Positions 57,719-64,000 of a DNA stretch of 64,000 bases are shown here, in pieces. The DNA comes from Bradyrhizobium liaoningense. Lineage in GTDB: Bacteria > Pseudomonadota > Alphaproteobacteria > Rhizobiales > Xanthobacteraceae. The notes beneath the pieces are model-generated. The model was not told the DNA's origin. It worked only from the letters and a program-made list of their open reading frames with translations, and did no database searches. Every line of letters begins with the position of its first letter. Position 1 is the first letter of the stretch. A program made the position numbers and the translations under genes. The DNA lies in NCBI RefSeq assembly GCF_018130955.1, contig NZ_JAFCJM010000001.1, positions 124,001-188,000 of the forward strand, given 5' to 3'.

Positions 57719-59074
57719 TCACGAGCATCCGCAACCCGACGCACCCTTGCTCTTTGCCGTCTCGTCGGCTGCGCAGCACGCCGACGCGTCCACCTTGGCG
57801 GGACCGCCGCAACATCCTGCGGCGGTTGACGCAGACTCCACGCCGCCGCGCGTGCAGACGCCGGTCTCGGGAAGCTTCAGCTCGACGCGCGCTGCGGCCG
57901 CCTTGTCACCGGCGATGTCGGCCGCAATTGAGCGGACCTGCTCATATCCGGTCATCATCAGGAAGGTGGGCGCGCGGCCATAGCTCTTCATGCCCGCAAC
58001 ATAGAAATCCGGTTCATCGGGCGCCAGCTCGCGCGCACCATGCGGGCGCACGGTGCCGCAGCTATGGATGTTGGGATCGATCAACGGTGCGAGCGCGACC
58101 GGCGCTTCGATCGCAGGATCGAGTCGCAGGCGAAGCTCGCCAAGGAAGGAGAGGTCGGGCCGGAAACCGGTGGCGACCACCAATTCGTCCGCAACGACGT
58201 TTCGAGTATCGGCTGCGGCGATGCGCAGGCGGCCCTGGTCTTGCGAGATGCGGGTGACGCCAAAACTGGTCTCGACCTTGATCCTGCCGCCTTGCACCAG
58301 CCTGGCGAAGGCGGAACCGAGCTCGCCCCGCGCCGCAAGCTTGTCGTTTCGGCCGCCGCCGAACGCCTTGGCGGGGTTGGCGCCGCGCAGCAGCCAGATC
58401 GCCGTCGTGCCCGGTGCCTCCTCGGCAAGGCGGGCGAGGTCGATCAGGGTGCCGATCGCCGAGTGGCCGGCGCCGAGCACCGCGACCGTTTTGCCGGCGT
58501 AGCGTGCGCGTGCCGTGCCGAGCACGTCGGGCATCCCATAGGCGATCAGCGTCTGAAACGCCTGCTCGCCGATGGCGGGCAGGCCATTGGCGCCGGCCGG
58601 ATTGGGCGAGAACCAGGTGCCGGAAGCATCGATCACCGCGTCGGCCTGCAGCATCTCGTCGCCCTTGCCGTTGCGGTAGCGGATCTCGAACGGCGCGCGC
58701 TCGCGACCCTTGCTCATGGCCTTGTCGAAGCCGAGCCGGCTGATCGCGGTGACGCGGGCCGAGGTGCGGATGACGTCGCGCAGCGCCGTCCTGGTCGCAA
58801 GTGGTTCAATGTAGTGCTCGATCAATTCGCCGCCGGTCGGGTAGTGGTCCGGATCGGGAGAATTCCAGCCGCTTGATGCGAGCAGGCGCCGGGCCGCTTT
58901 GTCGACATTGTATTCCCAGGGGGAGAAGAGCTGCACATGCTGCCAATGGCGCACCGCATGGGCGGCCTGAGGTCCCGCTTCAAGGACGATCGGGGTGAGG
59001 CCGCGCACCAGGAGATGGGCGGCGGCGGCAAGACCGACGGGGCCCGCACCGATGATCGCAACTGACTTTCTCAT
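57719..59074 (-). CDS. FAD-dependent monooxygenase-like flavoprotein with Cys-rich tail
   Basis: 451 residues. FAD motif GAGPVGLAAA at 9-18 and a second nucleotide motif GAGHSAIGT in the middle; VVATGFRPDLSFLGE is typical of the lysine/ornithine monooxygenase and trans-K flavoprotein family. The last 47 residues carry seven Cys (GVC, GCC, ACC, GCGC), separated by Ala/Lys linkers, suggesting trivalent arsenic or metal binding. It lies 58 bases after arsR and before the MFS gene; similar ArsO-like genes sit in other ars clusters. Confidence 0.82.
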   Translation of the reverse strand: MRKSVAIIGAGPVGLAAAAHLLVRGLTPIVLEAGPQAAHAVRHWQHVQLFSPWEYNVDKAARRLLASSGWNSPDPDHYPTGGELIEHYIEPLATRTALRDVIRTSARVTAISRLGFDKAMSKGRERAPFEIRYRNGKGDEMLQADAVIDASGTWFSPNPAGANGLPAIGEQAFQTLIAYGMPDVLGTARARYAGKTVAVLGAGHSAIGTLIDLARLAEEAPGTTAIWLLRGANPAKAFGGGRNDKLAARGELGSAFARLVQGGRIKVETSFGVTRISQDQGRLRIAAADTRNVVADELVVATGFRPDLSFLGELRLRLDPAIEAPVALAPLIDPNIHSCGTVRPHGARELAPDEPDFYVAGMKSYGRAPTFLMMTGYEQVRSIAADIAGDKAAAARVELKLPETGVCTRGGVESASTAAGCCGGPAKVDASACCAADETAKSKGASGCGCS

Positions 59075-59132
59075 AAAACACTCCTTCTAGAAAGATAGAA
59101 ATACGAGATGGACGGAATGACGTTCGAAATCC

Positions 59133-59456
59133 TCATGCGGCGCGCGTCGGCTTGGCCTGAGCTCCGCAGGCGTCCTCGGTGCAGCACTCCGCCACCAGGA
59201 AGGCGACGATGCCGCGCATCACCTCGTAGTTGGCGCGGCAGATCAGCGTTGTGGCCTGCCGTTCCTGCGCGATCAGGCCGACCGTGATCATAGTCTTGAG
59301 ATGATGGGAGAGGGTGGAGGCGGCGAGCTCCAGCTTGGCCTGCAGCTTGCCGACGCTGATACCGCCATCGCCGGCACGTACCAGCGCGCGGTAGATGCGG
59401 AGTCGGGTCGGGTTGCCGAGGGCTTCGAGCCGGGCGGCGGCATCATCGATCTTCAT
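59133..59456 (-). CDS. arsR: ArsR-family repressor (second copy)
   Basis: 107 residues. Winged helix with LEALGNPTRLRIYRALV, recognition helix LAASTLSHHLKTMI. Cys residues at LICRANYE and ECCTEDACG near the C-terminus could bind arsenite. It heads the flavoprotein-MFS unit. A 9-bp-arm dyad lies 36-55 bases upstream and is a likely self-operator. Confidence 0.9.
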   Translation of the reverse strand: MKIDDAAARLEALGNPTRLRIYRALVRAGDGGISVGKLQAKLELAASTLSHHLKTMITVGLIAQERQATTLICRANYEVMRGIVAFLVAECCTEDACGAQAKPTRAA

Positions 59457-59491
59457 GGGTTCAAGCTAGCCATCGACAGAACGCGTGTCAA

Positions 59492-59511
59492 CGATATTTC
59501 CAGAAATATCG
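59492..59511. promoter_or_regulatory. Operator candidate for the second arsR
   Basis: CGATATTTCCAGAAATATCG is a perfect dyad with 9-bp arms and a 2-base centre, upstream of the arsR at 59133-59456. Its minus-strand half TCTGGAAATAT resembles TCTGGACATAT in the dyad at the other arsR. Confidence 0.65.
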
Positions 59512-59529
59512 AAATAGTCATCCGGAGGC

Positions 59530-60225
59530 TTATTCGCCCGGCTGCAACGATGGCTTCTGCTCGACGGGCGCGTTGCGATAGAACCACGCCATCAGCGAGA
59601 GGCCGATCAGCGCGCCGACGCATTCGGCTGCGATGAAGCCGGGGAGGTCGACCGGGCGTATCCCCGAAAAGGTATTGGTGAACGAGCGCGCAATCGCGAC
59701 CGCCGGATTGGCAAAGGAGGTCGAGGCGGTGAACCAGTAGGCGGCAGTGATGTAGAGGCCGACGAGCCACGGGATCGCGGCCTTGGCCGCGCGAACTCCG
59801 CCGAGGATCGTGACCACGAGTCCGAAGGCCGCCACGGCTTCCGCAAACCATTGCGCGCTTCCGGTGCGGACCTTCAACGACGCTGCAACGAGCGGCAGGT
59901 CGAACATCGCATGCGCGATCATGGTGCCGATAATGCCGCCGGCGATCTGCGCGGCGACGTAGAGCGCGAGCTCGCGCGCGGGTAGTTCGCCGCGAAGCGC
60001 AAAGACCAGCGAGACCGCCGGATTGAAATGCGCGCCGGAGATCGGGCCCAGCACAGTGATGAGCACAACCAGGATGGCGCCGGTCGGCAGCGTGTTGCCG
60101 AGCAGCGCGAGCGCAACGTCGCGGGTCAGCGTTTCCGCCATGATGCCGGAGCCGACGACGGTCGCAACCAGCATCGCCGTTCCCAGGGCTTCGGCTGCGA
60201 GGCGACGCGACAGATCGAAGCCCAC
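59530..60225 (-). CDS. aqpS: Aquaglyceroporin in ars operon (AqpS-like)
   Basis: 231 residues, six helices and two half-helices with NPA boxes: GAHFNPAVSL and TSFANPAVAI. In Sinorhizobium meliloti AqpS carries arsenite out of the cell after ArsC reduction. The start is a GTG at 60225, two bases after the arsC stop; the frame is open further upstream but only into arsC. No ArsB or Acr3 pump is in the window, so this channel is the likely arsenite exit. Confidence 0.88.
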   Translation of the reverse strand: MGFDLSRRLAAEALGTAMLVATVVGSGIMAETLTRDVALALLGNTLPTGAILVVLITVLGPISGAHFNPAVSLVFALRGELPARELALYVAAQIAGGIIGTMIAHAMFDLPLVAASLKVRTGSAQWFAEAVAAFGLVVTILGGVRAAKAAIPWLVGLYITAAYWFTASTSFANPAVAIARSFTNTFSGIRPVDLPGFIAAECVGALIGLSLMAWFYRNAPVEQKPSLQPGE

Positions 60226-60227
60226 GG

Positions 60228-60755
60228 TCAGCTCGCCCGGTCGTGCGGGTTGGTCGCGCCGCTCATGCGGCCGATCTCGCGCAGCTTCGATCCGAGCGTC
60301 ATCTTGTCGATGCTCTCGAGCGGCAGGCTCGCGAAGGCGCCGATGCGGTTCTTCAGGTGACGGAGGGCTTCGATGAACGCCGTCTCCTTCTCGATCTCGG
60401 TGCCCTCGACCGCCGCGGGATCCTCGATGCCCCAATGTGCGCTCACCGGCTGGCCCGGCCAGATCGGGCAGGCTTCGCCGGCCGCGTTGTCGCAGACGGT
60501 GAAGATGAAATCCATTTTGGGCGCGCCCGGCTTCGCGAACTCCGTCCAGTTCTTCGAGCGCAGTCCGGCGGTCGGGTAGTCGAAGCGCTCCAGGATGCGG
60601 AGTGCGACGGGATTGACCGTGCCCTTGGGCTGGCTTCCGGCCGAGAAGGCGCGGAAGCGTCCCGCGCCGTCCTTGTTCAGGATCGTCTCAGCGAGGACGG
60701 AGCGCGCGGTGTTGCCGGTGCAGAGGAACAGGACGCTATACACGCGATCGGACAC
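60228..60755 (-). CDS. arsC: Arsenate reductase (low-molecular-weight phosphatase type)
   Basis: 175 residues. P-loop FLCTGNTARS with the nucleophile Cys12; EACPIWPGQP and FDYPTAGLRSKNW are family blocks. It reduces arsenate to arsenite, which can leave through the adjacent channel. It overlaps the end of the upstream arsR by 20 bases. Confidence 0.94.
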   Translation of the reverse strand: MSDRVYSVLFLCTGNTARSVLAETILNKDGAGRFRAFSAGSQPKGTVNPVALRILERFDYPTAGLRSKNWTEFAKPGAPKMDFIFTVCDNAAGEACPIWPGQPVSAHWGIEDPAAVEGTEIEKETAFIEALRHLKNRIGAFASLPLESIDKMTLGSKLREIGRMSGATNPHDRAS

Positions 60756-61107
60756 GGCGTTTCTCCTTTGCTGGCGGGCAACAGGGGGTGAGACTGTCGA
60801 TGACGGGCGCGCAAACCTCCGGCCGCCCGCCGCAGCAATCCTTCAGCAGGAACAGCGTCATCTGCTGCAGGACGGCGAGGTCCGCCCGGTAGATGATGGA
60901 GCGGCTCTCGCGCCGTGAGCGCACGAGGCCCGCCCGGGCCAGCACCGCTAGATGCGCCGACATCGTGTTGTGCGGCACGGCGAGCGCAGCGGCGATCTCG
61001 CCCGCCGGCAGGCCGTCCGGTTCGTGCTTCACAAGCAGGCGGAAGCAATCGAGTCGGGTCGGCTGGGCCAGCGCCGCAAGCGCAAGGATGATCCGCTCGG
61101 ATTCCAT
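60736..61107 (-). CDS. arsR: ArsR-family repressor (first copy)
   Basis: 123 residues. Winged helix with LAQPTRLDCFRLLVKHE and the recognition helix AVPHNTMSAHLAVLARAG. Cysteines in KDCCGGRPEVCAPV and PCCPP near the end are candidate arsenite ligands. It opens the arsR-arsC-aqpS operon. A dyad overlaps its start codon, fitting autoregulation. Confidence 0.92.
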   Translation of the reverse strand: MESERIILALAALAQPTRLDCFRLLVKHEPDGLPAGEIAAALAVPHNTMSAHLAVLARAGLVRSRRESRSIIYRADLAVLQQMTLFLLKDCCGGRPEVCAPVIDSLTPCCPPAKEKRRVRSRV

Positions 61108-61129
61108 ATGTCCAGACTTATCGACATAT
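61106..61129. promoter_or_regulatory. Operator candidate at the first arsR
   Basis: ATATGTC (61106-61112) and GACATAT (61123-61129) are a perfect 7-bp dyad with a 10-base spacer, reaching into the arsR start codon at 61107. A half-site TCTGGACATAT on the minus strand resembles that of the second arsR operator. Confidence 0.6.
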
Positions 61130-61173
61130 TGGAAGGAGTCAAGCCGGCCCGGAGGCGGGCGCGTTCATTAGAA

Positions 61174-61261
61174 TTTTAGATAATTCCCTGACCTGCGGCC
61201 AACCCTCCGGACAAGTCGGCCGCGACCTTAAACCCGGCTTTTGCGGTCGCCGTGCATGCTT
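61174..61261 (+). repeat. 88-bp leader repeat, copy A
   Basis: Aligned without gaps to 61588-61675, 74 of 88 bases are identical by my count. The core GCGGCCAACCCTCCGGACAA is exact in both. GCGGCC...GGCCGC can form a stem in this copy. It ends 20 bases before the ATG of the first small gene. Confidence 0.85.
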
Positions 61262-61281
61262 CTCGAAAGAAGGGCGTCGGC

Positions 61282-61539
61282 ATGTCTGTTCTCAGGGAGA
61301 TCGTGGTTGCTGTGGCGGGCGTGTATGCGCTCGTGTGCGTTTGCGACGCATTGTTCATTCCCGGTCGTTTCGACGAGGCCTATTTCGACCGCTCGTTCTA
61401 CGCGTCGCGACCGACGGAGGTTCGCCTTGCCGGCTACACGCCGCCCGCGGTGCGCGTCCGCGACGTCTTCGCGCAATTCCCGCCCCAGACCTCAAGGCCC
61501 GCCCGACGCTATTCCTCTCTGACGACGATCGTTCGCTAA
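61282..61539 (+). CDS. Small single-helix membrane protein (paralogue A)
   Basis: 85 residues: one hydrophobic helix (about 6-27, REIVVAVAGVYALVCVCDALF), then RFDEAYFDRSFYASR, and the ending [10 protein letters not shown]. The same layout and ending are in the next gene. The ATG at 61282 lies 20 bases after the shared leader. No known family; likely an inner-membrane or exported small protein. Confidence 0.7.
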   Translation: MSVLREIVVAVAGVYALVCVCDALFIPGRFDEAYFDRSFYASRPTEVRLAGYTPPAVRVRDVFAQFPPQTSRPARRYSSLTTIVR

Positions 61540-61587
61540 CTGGCATTGAGCCGGCCGGGTTTCAGCCACACGCAGCGTTCGCTAAAG

Positions 61588-61675
61588 TTTTAGACAATCC
61601 GCTGACCAGCGGCCAACCCTCCGGACAAATGGCCCGCGGCTTTAAACCCGGAATTTGCGGCCGCTGGGCATGCTT
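61588..61675 (+). repeat. 88-bp leader repeat, copy B
   Basis: Second copy of the block at 61174-61261, 24 bases before the ATG of the second small gene. GCGG...CCGC pairing is kept although the right arm has changed. The leader is more alike than the coding parts, hinting at a conserved promoter or RNA function. Confidence 0.85.
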
Positions 61676-61699
61676 CCCCAAAAGGCTGGGGGGCATTCA

Positions 61700-61963
61700 A
61701 TGCCTGATTATCGGGAAGCCGCCATAGCTCTGGTGGCGATGTTGGGGCTGCTGTTCGTGTCCGACGCATTCTTCGGCGACGGCGATCCGCGCTTCGACAA
61801 CGCGTTCTATGACAGTGCCTTCTATGCGCCGCGTTCGAAGGAATTTCGCTTTGCGAGCGATATTACGCCAGCGGCCCGTGTCGACGACATGTTTTCGCAG
61901 TTCTTTCCGAGCGAAGGCAAACGCAACAAGCGCTATTCGTCGTTGACGACGATCATCCGCTAG
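61700..61963 (+). CDS. Small single-helix membrane protein (paralogue B)
   Basis: 87 residues: helix at about 5-24 ([21 protein letters not shown]), then [15 protein letters not shown], and [10 protein letters not shown] at the end. The start at 61700 is supported by the alignment with paralogue A and the leader. The first helix and the middle have drifted, while the FYA.R and final RYSSLTTI.R blocks are kept. Function unknown. Confidence 0.7.
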   Translation: MPDYREAAIALVAMLGLLFVSDAFFGDGDPRFDNAFYDSAFYAPRSKEFRFASDITPAARVDDMFSQFFPSEGKRNKRYSSLTTIIR

Positions 61964-61977
61964 GCAAGTCCATCTCG

Positions 61978-62874
61978 CTACTCCCCCTGAATCCACTCCG
62001 CGACACCGCGCCAGAGCGTGTCGCGGTGCTCGGGGCGGAAGAAGCCGAAATGGCCGATCTTCTTCACGCCGACATCGGCGGGCCGCACCGACAGCACCTC
62101 GGGCTTGACCGCGGTGAAGCCGGAGCAGAGCAGCTCGACCGCGGAGCGCGTCGCCCAGGGATCATCGGTGAACGACAGCGCGCGCAGCTCGCCCTTGTAC
62201 TTGGCGAAATTCGCGAGCGCCGGCAGCTTGGAATCGAACAGGTAGCGCGGATGGCTCACCCATTCGGCCCATTGCAGGAAGACGCCTCGCGGCAAATCCT
62301 CGCCGATGCCGAGCCAGCCCGGGGCATAGCCGAGCAGGCGGCTCATCGGCACGCCGACGAGATTCATCAGTGCGAAAACGCGGTAGTTCTCCGGTGGCGA
62401 CATCAGTTTCCAGGTCGCGGCCTGCGAGGCCACGAACGCCGCGCGCGCGATCTCGCTGTTGTTCTCGATCAGTCCGAGCGCCTGGCCGCCGAAGGAGTGG
62501 CCGACATAGGCGAGCGGCAGCGTGTTGTACCGCTCGCGCATCCAGCGCACCGCGGCCGCAACGTCGAGCGCGGCCCAGTCCGACATCGAGGCCTTGAAGC
62601 CGATCAGCGATTTCGGTTGGTTGTAGCCGACCATCGCCTGCTGCCGCGAGCCGCCGATGCCGCGGTAGTCGTAGGTGAGCACGGCGCAGCCGCGATGGGC
62701 GAGGTAGGAGGCAAAACCGCGATAGACCTTGCGCGGCACGGCGGTGGCCGAGTTGATCAGCACGGCATGACGCTTGGTCCCGCGCGGCAGGAACAGGCTG
62801 CCGGCCAGCGCATAGCCGTCCGTGCCGGGGAAGGTAATATCGTCAACAAAAACGTCGTCGAGTGCCGCGTCCAT
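61978..62874 (-). CDS. Alpha/beta hydrolase
   Basis: 298 residues. Early [21 protein letters not shown] strands, the oxyanion region, nucleophile box GHSFGG, and a late conserved GHFGFFR holding the catalytic His. The substrate is unknown; it may be a serine esterase or lipase-like protein. The start at 62874 (MDAALDDVF) is chosen over 62955 because the 27 extra residues do not fit the family. Convergent with the small gene at 61700. Confidence 0.85.
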   Translation of the reverse strand: MDAALDDVFVDDITFPGTDGYALAGSLFLPRGTKRHAVLINSATAVPRKVYRGFASYLAHRGCAVLTYDYRGIGGSRQQAMVGYNQPKSLIGFKASMSDWAALDVAAAVRWMRERYNTLPLAYVGHSFGGQALGLIENNSEIARAAFVASQAATWKLMSPPENYRVFALMNLVGVPMSRLLGYAPGWLGIGEDLPRGVFLQWAEWVSHPRYLFDSKLPALANFAKYKGELRALSFTDDPWATRSAVELLCSGFTAVKPEVLSVRPADVGVKKIGHFGFFRPEHRDTLWRGVAEWIQGE

Positions 62875-63054
62875 GGGCAGCGGATATCCCAAACAAATGT
62901 CGCGGGTCCTAGCAAATGCGAATTTGGCTTTCCCCGCAAGGGTTTGGACCGGCAAACGGATTTACAACTGGCGGTCGGTTCACAGCCTGTGTATAAGGCG
63001 GCCCTCCGCAAGCTCTGGATCGAGTTGCGGTTTTTGCCCTACGGAGAGGATGCG

Positions 63055-64000
63055 ATGTCCGAGCGGTGGACGCCCGAAAGCTGGCGCAGCAAGCCGGTGC
63101 TGCAGGTACCCGACTATCCCGACGCCAAGGCGTTGGCCGACGTCGAGGCGCAGCTTGCGACCTTCCCGCCGCTGGTGTTCGCGGGCGAGGCGCGCAACCT
63201 GAAGAAGGCCTTAGCGCGCGTGGCGGCCGGCGAGGCCTTCCTGCTCCAGGGCGGCGACTGCGCCGAGAGCTTTGCCGAGCACGGCGCCAACAACATCCGC
63301 GACTTCTTCCGCGTCCTGCTGCAGATGGCGGTCGTCTTGACCTATGCCGGCGCGGTGCCCGTGGTGAAGGTCGGCCGCATCGCCGGCCAGTTCGCAAAAC
63401 CGCGCTCCTCGCCGACCGAGAAGGTTGATGGTGTCGAGCTGCCGAGCTATCGCGGCGACATCGTCAACGACATCGCCTTCACGCCGGAGGCGCGGGTGCC
63501 CGATCCGCAGCGCCAGTTGATGGCCTATCGGCAGTCGGCGGCGACGCTGAACCTGCTCCGCGCGTTTGCCACCGGCGGCTTTGCCAATCTCGGCAGCGTG
63601 CATCAGTGGATGCTCGGCTTCCTGAAGGACTCTCCGCAGTCCCGCCGCTACAAGGAATTGGCCGACCGCATCTCGGACGCGCTCAACTTCATGCGTGCCT
63701 GCGGCCTCGATCTCGAGAGCCACCCGGAACTGCGCGCCACCGACTTCTACACCAGCCACGAGGCGCTGCTGCTTGGCTACGAGCAGGCCATGACCCGCGT
63801 CGATTCCACGACCGGCGACTGGTACGCGACCTCGGGCCACATGATCTGGATCGGCGACCGCACCCGCCAGCTCGACCACGGCCATATCGAATATTTCCGT
63901 GGCATCAAGAATCCGATCGGTCTGAAGTGCGGCCCGTCGCTGAAGGCCGACGAGCTGTTGAAGCTGATCGACGTGCTCAACCCCGACAACGAGCCCGGCC
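63055..64000 (+). CDS. aroG: Class II DAHP synthase (3' partial)
   Basis: First enzyme of the shikimate pathway, joining PEP and erythrose-4-phosphate. 315 residues are inside the window and the frame is open at 64000. Class II blocks: ERWTPESWR at the start, [27 protein letters not shown], and [26 protein letters not shown] precedes the ATG by 5 bases. Confidence 0.95.
   Translation, partial: MSERWTPESWRSKPVLQVPDYPDAKALADVEAQLATFPPLVFAGEARNLKKALARVAAGEAFLLQGGDCAESFAEHGANNIRDFFRVLLQMAVVLTYAGAVPVVKVGRIAGQFAKPRSSPTEKVDGVELPSYRGDIVNDIAFTPEARVPDPQRQLMAYRQSAATLNLLRAFATGGFANLGSVHQWMLGFLKDSPQSRRYKELADRISDALNFMRACGLDLESHPELRATDFYTSHEALLLGYEQAMTRVDSTTGDWYATSGHMIWIGDRTRQLDHGHIEYFRGIKNPIGLKCGPSLKADELLKLIDVLNPDNEPG

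Overview
The window is high-GC chromosomal DNA from an alphaproteobacterium, most likely Bradyrhizobium or a close Nitrobacteraceae relative. This rests on protein style (LipA, MoaA, DUF1289, TIGR02281-type protease), an AqpS-type arsenic operon, tandem TRAP binding proteins, CtrA-like boxes and a 49-bp palindromic repeat that I recognise from Bradyrhizobium. Species assignment is an inference. No tRNA, rRNA, CRISPR array, transposase or integrase was seen.

Layout. 1-4.7 kb: a CUT1 sugar ABC transporter (binding protein cut by the window edge, two permeases, ATPase) and a histidine-phosphatase-like protein. 4.9-7.2 kb: dinB with an apparent 3' frameshift, convergent with lipA. 7.2-28.8 kb: the main block, all on the + strand: aceE-aceF-lpdA (pyruvate dehydrogenase), dctA, phbA, phbB, a thioesterase-like gene, maeB, NDH-2, cydAB of the CIO type, a DctB-like sensor kinase, a DctD-like sigma54 activator, and phaC. 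29-35 kb: dusA, small conserved genes, a cell-cycle-type histidine kinase, nhaD and a beta-hydroxyacid dehydrogenase. 35-45 kb: VOC protein, Mrp, two tandem TRAP binding proteins, a TctDE-like two-component system, an M20 peptidase and the TRAP permeases. 45-54 kb: moaA, lipoprotein, gph, rpiA, DUF2059 protein, gor, a terB/terC module, yqhA and an AraC regulator. 54-61 kb: a CpxP-like protein, a conserved hypothetical, a CDF-like transporter, a ModE-like regulator and an arsenic cluster (MFS, flavoprotein, two arsR, aqpS, arsC). 61-64 kb: two paralogous small membrane proteins that share an 88-bp leader, an alpha/beta hydrolase and the start of a class II DAHP synthase.

How the main block fits together. 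Read as one pathway, dicarboxylate enters through DctA. MaeB decarboxylates malate to pyruvate and PDH makes acetyl-CoA. PhbA, PhbB and PhaC turn this into polyhydroxybutyrate. NDH-2 and the CIO-type bd oxidase can burn surplus NADH with little energy coupling. A good sigma54 promoter match (GG-N10-GC) lies upstream of aceE, and a sensor/activator pair with a GAFTGA motif lies near the far end. This suggests one sigma54-dependent switch for carbon storage and redox overflow. The PDH has the homodimeric E1 plus lipoyl-E3 layout known from betaproteobacteria rather than the usual alphaproteobacterial E1 alpha/beta type, so the block may have been acquired.

The arsenic cluster has arsC and an aquaglyceroporin but no ArsB or Acr3 pump. 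Its flavoprotein ends in a cysteine-rich tail, and dyad operators that share a half-site lie in front of both arsR genes.
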